From contig NZ_JACJQO010000021.1 in assembly GCF_014696715.1 (NCBI RefSeq), positions 1-64,000 of the forward strand: DNA of 64,000 nt, read 5' to 3'. Under the pieces are notes generated by a model that made no database searches, was not told the DNA's origin, and saw only the letters and a program-made list of their open reading frames with translations. This stretch comes from Pseudanabaena sp. FACHB-2040 (GTDB lineage Bacteria; Cyanobacteriota; Cyanobacteriia; Phormidesmidales; Phormidesmidaceae). Position numbers and translations under genes: made by a program. Of this stretch, positions 43,473 through 53,497 are shown in pieces (position 1 is the stretch's first letter; every line of letters starts with the position of its first letter).

Positions 43473-44699
43473 CTAGGGATTGTTTGGCAGGGCAGTTGGC
43501 CTTACCTCTAGGGTTTCAGTTCTGCCTTCTCGTAAAACGACAACTTCTAAAGGCTCACCAATCTGGCTTCTCTCGACCTGAGCCTGAACCTCAACGGGAG
43601 ACTGCACAGGCTTACCCTTGATGCTCTGGATGATGTCGCCGCGCTGCATACCGGCGACTGCTGCTGGACTTTCCTCCATCACCCGTACGATGAGCACACC
43701 CGTATCCTGGGTGACCTTGATGCCCAGTTCTTCACTGAGGCTGTTTCGCATGTTGGGGGTAAGGCTGACCATCTGAATGCCTAGGAAAGGATGCTGCACT
43801 TCCCCTGTGGTAAATAGCTGATCGGCAATCCGCTTGGCGGTTTCAATCGGGATAGCAAAGCCTAGCCCTTGAGCGTTGGCCCGAATGGCGGTGTTCATGC
43901 CGATCACCTCACCGCGATCGTTGAGCAGGGGTCCGCCTGAGTTGCCGGGATTGATAGCGGCATCGGTTTGAATAAACTGCACTCGCTTATCAGGAATGCC
44001 AACCTGGTTGCTAGAGCGGTCAATCGCGCTAATAATGCCTGCCGTGACAGTGTTATCTAGGCCCAATGGGTTACCAATGGCAATGGCCCACTGCCCAGGT
44101 GCAAGATCTTCAGTGGAGCCTAGTGTCACGGAGGGCAGATCGCTAGACTCGATTTGAATGACGGCAACATCAGTGACCGGATCGACCCCGGCCACCTTGC
44201 CCTCAAATGTGCGCCCATCTTTGAGCGTAACTGTGACCGTGCTGGCCCCTTCTACTACGTGGGCATTGGTCATAATCCGGCCGTCGGGGCTGAGAATAAA
44301 GCCTGACCCGGTTCCCTGCTCGACCCGATTGGGCAGAGACTCATCGGGCATCTCTTCGCCAAAGAAGCGGCGGAAGAAAGGATTTTGAAAGGCATCGGGC
44401 ATCGCTTGAGAAACCGAGCGCTCGGCGTCGATCCGAACGACGGCAGGGCCAACCCGCTCAACCGCACTCGCAATAAAGTTGTGGTTGTTTTGACCCATGG
44501 CCCAGGGAGCCGGAACAGCTTGAGCTGTCTGGTCAATGATGTTTCGCAGGGAGGTGTTGACCGTCTGGGGGGCCTCCTCGCTGCTGTCTTCAGGGGATGA
44601 AGTAGTCCCAGAATGGTAGTAATGCCCTGCCCAACCTGCTCCGCATCCGACTGCCAGTGCAGCAGCCACCAGAAGGCCTTGTTTGGGAAACGCTCCCAT
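43473..44699 (-). CDS. HtrA/Deg-family trypsin-like serine protease with PDZ domain
   Basis: 408 residues. N-terminal hydrophobic segment (about 7-27) as signal or anchor. The catalytic triad is His in TNAHVVEGA, Asp in VDPVTDVAVIQ and Ser in NPGNSGGPLLND. One PDZ domain (about 310-400: PFLGIQMVSLTP, then GVLIVRVMEESPAAVAGMQRGDII). Domain order and the LGSTEDLAPGQWAIAIGNPLG segment are those of cyanobacterial HhoA/HhoB/HtrA proteins, which degrade damaged periplasmic proteins and protect against light and heat stress. Which of the three paralogues it is cannot be decided. Confidence 0.95.
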   Translation of the reverse strand: MGAFPKQGLLVAAALAVGCGAGWAGHYYHSGTTSSPEDSSEEAPQTVNTSLRNIIDQTAQAVPAPWAMGQNNHNFIASAVERVGPAVVRIDAERSVSQAMPDAFQNPFFRRFFGEEMPDESLPNRVEQGTGSGFILSPDGRIMTNAHVVEGASTVTVTLKDGRTFEGKVAGVDPVTDVAVIQIESSDLPSVTLGSTEDLAPGQWAIAIGNPLGLDNTVTAGIISAIDRSSNQVGIPDKRVQFIQTDAAINPGNSGGPLLNDRGEVIGMNTAIRANAQGLGFAIPIETAKRIADQLFTTGEVQHPFLGIQMVSLTPNMRNSLSEELGIKVTQDTGVLIVRVMEESPAAVAGMQRGDIIQSIKGKPVQSPVEVQAQVERSQIGEPLEVVVLREGRTETLEVRPTALPNNP

Positions 44700-44885
44700 C
44701 GTATGTCCTCTCAGTTAGACAGCAACCGCTTCGACAGACAGGGTCTGCTGCCTCTACTTTAGCGAATCTTCTGGGAAAGTTAGTACCTCATAACGTCCCT
44801 TCACGCGGTTCGTTGAAGATCAAGCAGAATGGAAGCAGTAGTTTCTATCCTCAGTGCCTTGGCAAGTGAGCGATAGCGGTTTTGG

Positions 44886-45839
44886 ATGGGTCCGGTTCCT
44901 ATGGCAATTAAATCTTTATGGATGGCGGCTTTCCTGGGAGTGGCGGTTTGCCAACTGGCTCCCGGATTGGCTTTGGCTAATGAGTTGCAGGACGCTGGTC
45001 AAGCTAATGAAATTGTGGCTCAGGCTGGGGCAAGTGGGCGAGATCGCACCGCTATTTGCCCGTCCTCAGCGCTGGCTCGATTTACCCGTCACCGCATTCA
45101 GCCAGGAGAAACTCTAGAAGCTATTGCCGAGCAGTACAACCTGGTAGCGCCCACGTTGCTGCGCCTCAACCCCAGCTTGCAAAACGGTCTGCCCCAGGGG
45201 CAGGAGATTTTGGTGCCGCCCTTTAACGGCATTGTGGTAACGGTGCCTCGGGGCCAAACTTGGGAGCAGGTGGCCAACCAGTACCAAAGCCGCGCTGATG
45301 TGCTGTTTGAATCTAATGGCTGTCAGGCGGCGGTGCCAGAGCGGATCTTTGTACCGGGCTTGACTTGGTTGACACGGGGATCTGCGATCGCAGCTGCAGA
45401 GGGCACCCCTAGTCCAACCAGCAGTCCAGTGCGGGGCTATCCCCTGCCGCAGGAAGCGCGAATTTTAGTGGCCTATGGCTGGCAGCCAGATCCGGTTGAG
45501 GCAAGGCTCGTTTTTAATACAGGGGTAACCCTGGCCGCTATTCCCGGAACTGCCGTGATGGCAGCTGGAGATGGCACTGTAGCCTTTGCTGGGCAGGATC
45601 AGGTCTACGGCAATTTGGTGGTGATTAACCATCAGCAGGGGCTGCAGACCCGCTATGCCAACCTCGCCTCGGTAGCCGTATCCGTAGGGCAGACAGTGCG
45701 GCAGGGCACTTCCCTAGGCACGATTGCAGAAGACACACCAGAGGCTTCCTTCTTATTCTTTGAGGTACGGCGCAACTCGGATCTGGGTTGGGTGGCTCAA
45801 GACCCCCAGGACTATATTCCGGCCTTGGTGATTCGTTAG
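44886..45839 (+). CDS. LysM plus degenerate M23 (LytM-like) peptidase-domain protein
   Basis: 317 residues (or 312 from an ATG at 44901). A signal peptide ends near LALA. Two LysM-like modules (RIQPGETLEAIAEQYNLVAP; TVPRGQTWEQVANQYQ) bind peptidoglycan. The C-terminal 120 residues have the M23 fold: GVTLAAIPGTAVMAAGDGTV, GNLVVINHQQGLQTRYANL and LFFEVRRN. However, the metal-binding HxxxD is FNTGVTL, the first His of HxH is replaced (TRYANL for tLYaHL) and HFEVR is FFEVR. The hydrolase is therefore predicted inactive, like the EnvC/NlpD regulators that activate amidases. Confidence 0.88.
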   Translation: MGPVPMAIKSLWMAAFLGVAVCQLAPGLALANELQDAGQANEIVAQAGASGRDRTAICPSSALARFTRHRIQPGETLEAIAEQYNLVAPTLLRLNPSLQNGLPQGQEILVPPFNGIVVTVPRGQTWEQVANQYQSRADVLFESNGCQAAVPERIFVPGLTWLTRGSAIAAAEGTPSPTSSPVRGYPLPQEARILVAYGWQPDPVEARLVFNTGVTLAAIPGTAVMAAGDGTVAFAGQDQVYGNLVVINHQQGLQTRYANLASVAVSVGQTVRQGTSLGTIAEDTPEASFLFFEVRRNSDLGWVAQDPQDYIPALVIR

Positions 45840-45975
45840 CACCCCGAGGTTCTTTTTCCCTCATCCTTGAGTGGGTATCACTCCCGACTCTAGAGACACT
45901 GGCGGCTGATTTCAAGAGCACCTACAATACCGATAACGATCTTCCGATCTCCCGCGTTTATTAGGAGATTTCCCC

Positions 45976-46896
45976 ATGAGCCGCCCTGCTTATAAACCCG
46001 GGGACAATCTGAGCTTGTTTACGGCTGCAGACGACCCGGCCCTAGTCTCTACTCAGTTTTGGGTGCAGCTGCTGCGCTATCGCCCCATTCTTTTGCTGGG
46101 TAGTCTTTGGTTGGGGCTGATCTGCGTGGCGGCTGTGGCCTACAGTCGGCTGATGTTTGCGGGAGTGCCGCCTTCAGCCTTAGACTCGGCTCCTCCGGCA
46201 GCTACTCAGAGCCGCTCCTCAGATCGCCAATCTCGCTCTGGGCTGTCTTCAGTGGCTCCGGTTACGCCTCGTGCGACGGAGCAAGTAGAGACGGCTGGGG
46301 CAGACGGAACGGCCGAAATGGATGGAACGGCTGGGGCAGAAGCCGTAGCCGCAGTGCCGAGCGAAGTTACAAACGGAGGGTTTCCTGCCTGGTCTTTGGG
46401 GGCCGTGGTGGGCCTATGTGCGCTGGGCTGTTTTCTCATGCAGCGGCGGTTCACAGCTCCGGCTCGACCCCGCAAGAAGCGAGCCAATGAGCCTACTCAA
46501 ACGCTGCCTAGGGGCCTTAAAACGGCTGCCGTTAAGCGACCCAGCAAGCTATCTCGCGCCAGAGTTCAAGCTGCGAAAAAACCTGCTGAACCCAAACGGC
46601 TAGCGCCTTTTTCTCCAGGACGTGACCAGATTGTGGTGCCCAATCGCTCGCCGTTGCCCCCATCTCTAGAGCTAACTGCTAACCGATCTGCAGGGCCAAA
46701 ATTGGCTCCCATTTCCGCTCAGGTGATGGGCCAATCCTCCCCTGCACCCGCCTTGGCGCAGGAGCAGAGTGCGCCCGCCTCGCCTGAGGTTACCGTTGTT
46801 TCTCCCCAAGAATCGGTGGCGCTAGACTGGCCTGAAGGCAGCCTGGCCCACTCCCTGGATATTCGCCAGCGCCGCTCCCTCTCTTCTTTCATGTAA
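45976..46896 (+). CDS. two-TM protein with basic Pro-rich tail, unknown function
   Basis: 306 residues. TM helices at about 35-57 (PILLLGSLWLGLICVAAVAY) and 137-154 (WSLGAVVGLCALGCFLMQ), with a Ser/Ala/Gly-rich loop between them on the outside. A long cytoplasmic tail (155-306) is rich in Lys/Arg/Pro and ends with the conserved-looking SLAHSLDIRQRRSLSSFM. The layout resembles envelope or cell-division linker proteins but no domain is recognised. AGGAG lies nine bases upstream of the ATG. The next gene begins six bases after the stop, so they are co-transcribed. Confidence 0.72.
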   Translation: MSRPAYKPGDNLSLFTAADDPALVSTQFWVQLLRYRPILLLGSLWLGLICVAAVAYSRLMFAGVPPSALDSAPPAATQSRSSDRQSRSGLSSVAPVTPRATEQVETAGADGTAEMDGTAGAEAVAAVPSEVTNGGFPAWSLGAVVGLCALGCFLMQRRFTAPARPRKKRANEPTQTLPRGLKTAAVKRPSKLSRARVQAAKKPAEPKRLAPFSPGRDQIVVPNRSPLPPSLELTANRSAGPKLAPISAQVMGQSSPAPALAQEQSAPASPEVTVVSPQESVALDWPEGSLAHSLDIRQRRSLSSFM

Positions 46897-46902
46897 AGCC
46901 CC

Positions 46903-47823
46903 TTGAGCTCGCTGCCCATTGTTTACCATCCCGCCTACGTTGCGCCGCTGCCCCCGGGACACCGTTTTCCCATGGCTAAATTTAGCGGCCTGTATGAGCG
47001 GCTGTTGTGCGATCGCATTACCACCACCGACCATGTCTACCAGCCCGGCCCGCCGCCCCAAGGGTGGATTGAGCTGGTGCACCGGGCCGAATACGTCAAT
47101 GCCTACTGCCAAGGTACCCTCGACCCCAAAGCGCAGCGCCGCATTGGCCTACCCTGGAGCCCGCAGCTGGTACAGCGAACCTGCACTGCCGTAGGCGGCA
47201 CAATTTTGACTGCCAAGCTGGCGTTGAAACGGGGGCTAGCCTGCAACACAGCGGGAGGTACCCATCACGCCTTTCCCCACTATGGGTCGGGGTTTTGCAT
47301 TTTTAACGACTTAGCAGTCGCCGCGCGTCTCCTGCAACAGCAGGGGCTGGTTCAAAAAGTTCTCATCGTCGATCTTGATGTGCATCAGGGAGATGGCACT
47401 GCCTGGATCTTTCAGAATGACCCCAGCGTTTTTACCTTTTCCATGCATTGTGAGGTGAACTTTCCTGGAACCAAGCAGGAGAGCGATCTAGATGTGCCCC
47501 TGCCCGAAGGGATGCAGGATGATGCCTATCTACGATGTCTGAATGATTACCTGCCGGGTCTGCTGGAGCAGGTGCAGCCCGATCTGGTGCTCTACGATGC
47601 AGGCGTCGATACCCATCAGCAAGACCGACTCGGCAAGCTAGCAATGACTGATGAGGGCCTCTACCAGCGAGAGCTGCAGGTGCTGAGTACCTGCGTAGCG
47701 GCAGGGTATCCGGTAGCCTGTGTCATCGGCGGCGGCTATGCCGATAATTTAGAGGCATTAATCTACCGTCATTCGCTGCTACATCGGGCGGCAGCAGCCG
47801 TTTACGCCCAGTACCGGCTGTAG
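46903..47823 (+). CDS. histone-deacetylase-superfamily protein
   Basis: 306 residues from a TTG (46903), the only start near the conserved N-terminus LPIVYHPAYVAPLPPGHRFP. The HDAC fold has the His-His pair in AGGTHHAF, zinc ligands Asp and His in DLDVHQGDGTA, and Asp in YDAGVDTHQQDRLG. These bacterial enzymes (acetoin-utilisation/acetylpolyamine type) deacetylate small molecules or proteins. All catalytic residues look intact. Start is six bases after the upstream two-TM gene and trhO follows, indicating one transcript. Substrate unknown. Confidence 0.9.
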   Translation: MSSLPIVYHPAYVAPLPPGHRFPMAKFSGLYERLLCDRITTTDHVYQPGPPPQGWIELVHRAEYVNAYCQGTLDPKAQRRIGLPWSPQLVQRTCTAVGGTILTAKLALKRGLACNTAGGTHHAFPHYGSGFCIFNDLAVAARLLQQQGLVQKVLIVDLDVHQGDGTAWIFQNDPSVFTFSMHCEVNFPGTKQESDLDVPLPEGMQDDAYLRCLNDYLPGLLEQVQPDLVLYDAGVDTHQQDRLGKLAMTDEGLYQRELQVLSTCVAAGYPVACVIGGGYADNLEALIYRHSLLHRAAAAVYAQYRL

Positions 47824-47877
47824 GTGGGTTGGTATACTGGAAGGCTGAATCGACTGAGGGCAGATTGCTGCAGATCT

Positions 47878-48762
47878 ATGGTGCTGACTGTTGCAACCTT
47901 CTACAAATTTACCAAACTGCCGGATTATCAGGAGATGCGGCAGCCGCTGCTGCAAGTTTGCGAGGCTGCTGGGGTAAAAGGAACGATCTTGCTGGCGCAG
48001 GAGGGTATTAACGGTACGCTAGCAGGTCTGCGGAGCGGCATCGAGCGGGTACTGGCTGAGCTGCGAGCCGATCAGCGGCTAGCCGATCTGGAGATGAAGC
48101 TGTCTTTTGCCGATCAGCCACCCTTTGAGCGCCTGAAGGTAAAGCTCAAGCAGGAGATTGTCACCTTGGGCGTGGCGGCTGATCCTACAGAGCAGGTGGG
48201 CACCTATGTGTCACCCCAAGACTGGAACCAGATAATCTGCGATCCAGAGGTGTTGGTGCTCGATACGCGCAACGACTATGAAGTGCAGATTGGCACTTTT
48301 CAGGGGGCCGTCAATCCTCAAACGGAGGCCTTTCGTCAGTTCCCAGACTATGTGCAGTCTCACCTGAGTCCTTACCGGCACAAAAAGGTGGCCATGTTTT
48401 GCACAGGCGGCATTCGCTGTGAAAAGGCGACTGCTTACCTGCTCAACCAGGGGTTTGAACAGGTCTATCACCTCCAGGGCGGCATTCTGAAATACTTAGA
48501 AGCCGTGCCGGTGGCCGAGAGCCTCTGGCAGGGGGAGTGTTTTGTCTTTGATGAGCGGGTGGCGGTGAGGCACGGGCTAGAGCCGGGTAGCTACGATTTG
48601 TGTCTGGCCTGCGGCCATCCCATCCACCAGGATGACAAAGCTTCGCCGCACTACCGAGTAGGGATTGCCTGCCCCTACTGCTACGCCACGCTCACCCCTG
48701 AGAAACAGGCTCGTCAGGAGGAACGGCAGCGGCAGCGGCGGCAGCAGCAGGGCAGGCTTTAG
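47878..48762 (+). CDS. trhO: tRNA uridine(34) hydroxylase TrhO (rhodanese family)
   Basis: 294 residues from the ATG at 47878; an in-frame GTG at 47824 adds 18 poor residues. TrhO layout: N-terminal acylphosphatase-like part ([12 protein letters not shown]), a central rhodanese domain ([20 protein letters not shown]) with catalytic Cys in [16 protein letters not shown], and C-terminal zinc-ribbon cysteines ([12 protein letters not shown] and [15 protein letters not shown]). It makes 5-hydroxyuridine at position 34 of certain tRNAs. The Arg/Gln-rich tail is unstructured. Confidence 0.93.
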   Translation: MVLTVATFYKFTKLPDYQEMRQPLLQVCEAAGVKGTILLAQEGINGTLAGLRSGIERVLAELRADQRLADLEMKLSFADQPPFERLKVKLKQEIVTLGVAADPTEQVGTYVSPQDWNQIICDPEVLVLDTRNDYEVQIGTFQGAVNPQTEAFRQFPDYVQSHLSPYRHKKVAMFCTGGIRCEKATAYLLNQGFEQVYHLQGGILKYLEAVPVAESLWQGECFVFDERVAVRHGLEPGSYDLCLACGHPIHQDDKASPHYRVGIACPYCYATLTPEKQARQEERQRQRRQQQGRL

Positions 48763-48814
48763 CAGAAAGGGCCGTAGGCAGAAAGGACTTTAGCAGTAGA
48801 GCTGGATTCAGAGC

Positions 48815-49204
48815 ATGGAAATGAATTTGCCGGAGGTGGTAGCCGAGGTGCGGGCTGCCTTTGATCGCTATGAGGCGGCGTTGATTAATAACGAGGTGGC
48901 GGTGCTCGATGAGCTGTTTTGGCAGAGCCCCCATACAGTGCGCTACGGAGCCACAGAGAATTTGTATGGCTATGATGCGATCGCAACCTTCCGCGCCAGC
49001 CGCCCTGCTCTAGACCTGCAGCGGAGCCTGACTAAAACCGTCATTACCACCTACGGCCAAGACTTTGCTACCGCAAACACTGAGTTTAGAAAAACAGCCT
49101 CCGACAAACTCGGTCGCCAAACCCAGACCTGGCTACGCACCCCCGAGGGTTGGCGTGTCGTCAGTGCTCACGTCTCGTTTTTGCCGGAGTCTGCCCAAGG
49201 CTAA
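48815..49204 (+). CDS. AtzH/HpxZ-like NTF2-fold protein
   Basis: 129 residues. The family pattern is [20 protein letters not shown], then [40 protein letters not shown] and [12 protein letters not shown]: a SnoaL/NTF2-fold protein close to HpxZ, whose gene is normally beside an amidase (AtzF/HpxY-type, oxalurate or biuret catabolism). No amidase gene is near here, so the role in this organism is open. It follows trhO by 52 bp and may be on the same transcript. Ribosome site is weak. Confidence 0.85.
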   Translation: MEMNLPEVVAEVRAAFDRYEAALINNEVAVLDELFWQSPHTVRYGATENLYGYDAIATFRASRPALDLQRSLTKTVITTYGQDFATANTEFRKTASDKLGRQTQTWLRTPEGWRVVSAHVSFLPESAQG

Positions 49205-49454
49205 TCTTCTTTCCAAGGCCAGATCTAGCCTCTGTCGAGGGGGGCATGCGGCTGTTGAAACAGTTCGATATAAAGATTTAGCAACGGTGACAGGTTCTCT
49301 GCGCTGATCGGCTCTAAATCCCGAAAGATGTGCCATACTTAACCACGATACTAACGAGTACGAGTGTCACTTTTTATAGGCATTTCGCGGTTAGGTCGAG
49401 AGTTCCTTAGAAGCGTCTTCAGCGTTCGGAAAGGGATGCTACCTTGAGGAGTGA

Positions 49455-50114
49455 ATGAAGGATTCGACAGCTTTTGTAGCTGGGTGTGCTGCGGCTGGAG
49501 CAATGGTTCTGTTGATGCTCCTGACTCGTTCTGGCGCGGGTAGAGTTTCCAATTCAGTGCCGTCTCCTTCATCTAGTCCGATGGAAGTTCAGGCTGTGCC
49601 TGTACCGCCACCCCCAACGCTACCCGTAGAAACTAGGGCAGAGACAGAGTTAAAAGAAGAGCTCAATCGTCAAAAAGAGTTGACGGCGGAGCTCAAGTCT
49701 CAGCTCGAACGTCAGCAGACCCTGACAGAAGACCTGAGGGTGCAGCTCAGCAGGCAGCAAGACGACACCGATGCCATTCTGGATCAGCTGAGTGACTACC
49801 GGCACTCCATGGAAACGATGGCGGCCCAGCAGACCCGCCTAGCTGAGTCTATTCCCCAGTCCGGCGACACTCAGACGGTTTTGCTGTGGGGCATTGCGGG
49901 GCTGTTTCTGTTTCTGATAGTCGGCGGCGGCGCAGTGCTAACCGTTTTTGCCGTATGGCTGCTGCAATCACAGCAACGCCAGTCTCGGCGCACTGCAGTC
50001 GTGTATCCCATGCACGTGCCCAACCATTACCCCAGCTATGAGTACCAGGCGTTGCCAGCCCCTTCTCGACCCCAGCGGGTGGTGCAGTACGACGTTCAAG
50101 ACTTTGCCGACTAA
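49455..50114 (+). CDS. membrane-anchored coiled-coil protein of unknown function
   Basis: 219 residues, with GAGG in TTGAGGAGTG upstream of the ATG. One N-terminal membrane segment (about 6-21, AFVAGCAAAGAMVLLMLL), a Pro-rich linker, a coiled coil (about 65-130, TELKEELNRQKELTAELKSQ), a second TM helix (about 145-170, LWGIAGLFLFLIVGGGAVLT) and a Tyr/Pro/Arg-rich tail. The coiled coil is on one side of the membrane with both helices bracketing it. No family recognised. 250 bp upstream to the previous stop hold no other gene. Confidence 0.68.
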   Translation: MKDSTAFVAGCAAAGAMVLLMLLTRSGAGRVSNSVPSPSSSPMEVQAVPVPPPPTLPVETRAETELKEELNRQKELTAELKSQLERQQTLTEDLRVQLSRQQDDTDAILDQLSDYRHSMETMAAQQTRLAESIPQSGDTQTVLLWGIAGLFLFLIVGGGAVLTVFAVWLLQSQQRQSRRTAVVYPMHVPNHYPSYEYQALPAPSRPQRVVQYDVQDFAD

Positions 50115-50267
50115 TCAGGCCAGCTAAACATCAGGTTGACTGGAAAATTCTGATAGGGCACTTGCCCCTCAGGTTGGGCCATTGCGGTATCCTGCCTGCC
50201 CCACTGCCGCTAGAAATCCGTCATCATAAGTAGAATGACCCAGTCCTGCTCGGGTGACGGCATACTC

Positions 50268-52271
50268 ATGAGCGACTTCAATATTCAGGCCCCGTTTGAA
50301 CCCAAGGGCGACCAGCCTAAGGCGATTCAGCAACTGATTAACCATCTCCAGGGCAACCACCGCTACCAAACCCTGCTCGGGGCGACGGGAACCGGCAAGA
50401 CCCATACCATGGCCCGTGTCATCGACAAAATTGGCAAACCTGCGCTCGTGCTAGCTCACAACAAAACGCTGGCAGCGCAGCTGTGCAACGAACTGCGAGA
50501 GTTTTTCCCTGACAACGCCGTTGAGTACTTCATCAGCTATTACGACTACTACCAGCCGGAAGCCTATATCCCGGTTACCGATACTTACATTGCTAAAACA
50601 GCTTCGATCAACGATGAGATCGATATGCTGCGCCACTCTGCTACTCGCTCTCTGTTTGAGCGACGAGATGTGATTGTGGTGGCCTCTATTAGCTGCATAT
50701 ACGGCTTGGGCATTCCCTCTGAGTATCTCAAGGCCTCGATTCCCCTAAAGGTGGGGATGGAGGTGAACCAGCGGCAGGTGCTGCGGGATCTGGCGACCGT
50801 TCAGTATGAGCGCAACGACTTAGACCTGAGCCGGGGTCGATTTCGAGTGAAGGGAGATGTGCTGGAGATTGGTCCGGCCTATGAGGACCGGATAATTCGG
50901 GTTGAGTTCTTTGGCGATGAGATCGACGCCATTCGCTACATTGACCCGATTACAGGGGCAACCCTGCAGAGTATGGATGCTCTCAACATCTATCCGGCCC
51001 GTCACTTTGTTACCCCTAGTGAGCAGCTAGAGCAAGCCTGTCAGGCTATTCACGACGAGCTAAAAGAGCGCCTGGAGCAGCTAGAGCAGGCCGGTAAACT
51101 GCTGGAGGCCCAGCGCCTGGAGCAGCGCACTCGCTACGACCTGGAAATGCTGCGGGAAGTGGGCTACTGCAACGGGGTGGAAAACTATGCCCGCCACCTA
51201 GCCGGCCGGCACCCCGGATCGCCTCCTGAGTGCTTGCTAGACTATTTTCCCAAAGACTGGCTGCTGGTGATTGACGAGTCCCATGTCACCCTGCCCCAAA
51301 TTCATGCCATGTACAACGGCGATCGCTCCCGCAAAACGGTGCTGATCGACCACGGCTTTCGGTTGCCCAGCGCAGCAGACAACCGGCCTTTAAAGGCTGA
51401 GGAATTTTGGCAGAAGGTGAACCAGTGCGTCTTTGTCTCGGCCACACCTGGCAACTGGGAAATAGAAATTTCTGAAGGGCGGGTAGTGGAGCAGATCATT
51501 CGGCCTACAGGCGTACTTGATCCAGAAATTTTTGTGCGGCCTACGGAAGGGCAGATCGACGACCTGCTGGCGGAAATCAAGGATCGCATTCTGCGGCAGG
51601 AGCGGGTGCTGGTGACGACGCTGACCAAGCGCATGGCCGAAGACCTGACTGAGTACTTAGATGAGCATGGGGTGAGGGTGCGCTACCTGCACTCAGAGAT
51701 TCACTCCATCGAACGGATTGAAATTATTCAGGATCTGCGAGACGGCCACTTTGATGTACTGGTGGGGGTGAACCTGCTGCGGGAGGGCTTGGATCTGCCA
51801 GAGGTGTCGCTGGTCGCCATTCTCGATGCGGATAAGGAAGGCTTTCTGCGGGCTGAGCGATCTCTGATTCAGACGATTGGGCGGGCCGCTCGACATGTGC
51901 AGGGGCAGGCGATTCTCTATGCCGACAACCTGACTGACAGCATGGCGCGGGCCATTGATGAAACTGAGCGCCGTCGTCAAATTCAGCAGCGCTACAACGA
52001 GGAGCATGGCATCACGCCGCACTCGATTATTCGACGCACGGGCAACTCTATTCTTTCGTTCTTGGAGGTGTCGCGGCGGCTGAATGCCCAGGAACTAGAC
52101 CAGGTTTACGAGCACCGCGAAGATTTGCCTCTAGATGATATTCCTGAACTAATCGGCCAGCTAGAAAAGCAGATGAAGGAGGCCGCCAAGAACATGGAGT
52201 TTGAAGAGGCCGCCAAATATCGCGATCGCATCAAGACCCTACGAGACAAGTTGCTGGGTAAGCGAGCCTGA
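50268..52271 (+). CDS. uvrB: excinuclease ABC subunit UvrB
   Basis: 667 residues from the ATG at 50268, which begins [20 protein letters not shown] as in other UvrB; an earlier ATG at 50235 adds eleven residues. Walker [15 protein letters not shown], beta-hairpin tyrosines [12 protein letters not shown], motif [11 protein letters not shown], motif VI IGRAARH, and the C-terminal UVR motif with [20 protein letters not shown] that contacts UvrC. It verifies DNA lesions in nucleotide excision repair. Single gene, complete. Confidence 0.98.
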   Translation: MSDFNIQAPFEPKGDQPKAIQQLINHLQGNHRYQTLLGATGTGKTHTMARVIDKIGKPALVLAHNKTLAAQLCNELREFFPDNAVEYFISYYDYYQPEAYIPVTDTYIAKTASINDEIDMLRHSATRSLFERRDVIVVASISCIYGLGIPSEYLKASIPLKVGMEVNQRQVLRDLATVQYERNDLDLSRGRFRVKGDVLEIGPAYEDRIIRVEFFGDEIDAIRYIDPITGATLQSMDALNIYPARHFVTPSEQLEQACQAIHDELKERLEQLEQAGKLLEAQRLEQRTRYDLEMLREVGYCNGVENYARHLAGRHPGSPPECLLDYFPKDWLLVIDESHVTLPQIHAMYNGDRSRKTVLIDHGFRLPSAADNRPLKAEEFWQKVNQCVFVSATPGNWEIEISEGRVVEQIIRPTGVLDPEIFVRPTEGQIDDLLAEIKDRILRQERVLVTTLTKRMAEDLTEYLDEHGVRVRYLHSEIHSIERIEIIQDLRDGHFDVLVGVNLLREGLDLPEVSLVAILDADKEGFLRAERSLIQTIGRAARHVQGQAILYADNLTDSMARAIDETERRRQIQQRYNEEHGITPHSIIRRTGNSILSFLEVSRRLNAQELDQVYEHREDLPLDDIPELIGQLEKQMKEAAKNMEFEEAAKYRDRIKTLRDKLLGKRA

Positions 52272-52348
52272 AATGGGCGCTGCCCCGGTTAATTTTTGGC
52301 CCCAAAATAGGCATATTAGGGATACCTAGCCTATAACTGGGACGAATC

Positions 52349-53353
52349 ATGAGCGGTGTTTCCCCTGAGTCAATTTCCCTAGATTTTTCTGTGGCCATCT
52401 GCACCTACAACGGGGCACAGCGCTTGCCCGAGGTGTTGGAGTGTTTGCGGCAGCAAGTTGAGGCTGACAACTTGGCTTGGGAAGTGATTGTCATCGACAA
52501 TAACAGCACAGACAGCACGGCTCAGGTGGTTGAGTCGTTTCGAGAAAGCTGGCCCAAGGCGGTCGCCTTACGATATGCCATTGAGCGGCAGCAAGGGTTG
52601 GCGTTTGCTCGTCACCGGGCGGTGGTTCTGGCCTGCAGTCCCTGGGTTGGGTTTTTAGACGACGACAATCTGCCCTCGCCAGTTTGGGTGGCTCAGGCCT
52701 ACCAGTTTGGCCAAGCCCATCCCCAGGCAGGGGCCTTTGGTAGCCGTCTGCAGGGCGTTTTTGAGGTGGAGCCGCCGCCAAACTTTGAGCGCATTGCCCC
52801 CTACTTGGCCCTGACCGATCGAGGTTCTCAGCCGCTGCTGTACCAACCCAGTCAAAAGATTTTGCCCCCTGGGGCTGGTCTGGTCGTTCGTCGCCAGGCT
52901 TGGGTTGAGCAGGTGCCAGCGGTCCAGGTGCTCAGTGGTCGACTGGGCAAAAGTTTGGTGGCCGGAGAAGATCTAGAGGCGGTGCTATACATTCAGCAGG
53001 CGAACTGGGAGGTTTGGTACAACCCAACGATGCAGGTTGACCACCTAATTCCCAAGAACCGCCTGGAGCGAGCTTACCTGATCAACTTGCTGCGGGCGGT
53101 AGGACTGAGCCGCTACCCCACTCGAATGCTGAGTTTTCCGGCCTGGAGTGGGCCGCTGGTGATGCCGCTATACGCGCTCAATGACTTGCGCAAGATTGCC
53201 CGCCAGCTGCTCAAATACGGTCGCGCTGCTTTTACAGATACCGTTGCAGCTTCTGAACTGAGCCTGTACTGCTATAGCCTAGTCAGCCCTTTTTACTTTT
53301 GGCAGCGAGGGCTGCAGCAGCGGCTAGAGGCCCGGAAGTACCCAGAGGGGTGA
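52349..53353 (+). CDS. hpsE: HpsE-type family 2 glycosyltransferase
   Basis: 334 residues. GT2 core: FSVAICTYNGAQRLPEVLE, VIDNNSTD, the DxD region GFLDDDNLPSPVWV, and the acceptor-side AGEDLEAVLYIQ with PPGAGLVVRRQAW. The pattern matches HpsE, which takes part in secreted hormogonium polysaccharide synthesis in filamentous cyanobacteria. The C-terminal amphipathic helices suggest membrane association. Other hps genes are not in the window, so an hps cluster is absent here. Symbol is by family resemblance. Confidence 0.85.
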   Translation: MSGVSPESISLDFSVAICTYNGAQRLPEVLECLRQQVEADNLAWEVIVIDNNSTDSTAQVVESFRESWPKAVALRYAIERQQGLAFARHRAVVLACSPWVGFLDDDNLPSPVWVAQAYQFGQAHPQAGAFGSRLQGVFEVEPPPNFERIAPYLALTDRGSQPLLYQPSQKILPPGAGLVVRRQAWVEQVPAVQVLSGRLGKSLVAGEDLEAVLYIQQANWEVWYNPTMQVDHLIPKNRLERAYLINLLRAVGLSRYPTRMLSFPAWSGPLVMPLYALNDLRKIARQLLKYGRAAFTDTVAASELSLYCYSLVSPFYFWQRGLQQRLEARKYPEG

Positions 53354-53497
53354 TGCGATCGCACTTCGGACCGAGCCACTGTAGATAGGAGCATAACCGC
53401 TTGTGGTGGAGTCTAAAGGGCTCTCGTTTCCCTCAACGATCGGTGAAAGGTAAAGGCAAACCGCTCTAAAGTTAAAAAAACTGAACGAGTGATTGCC

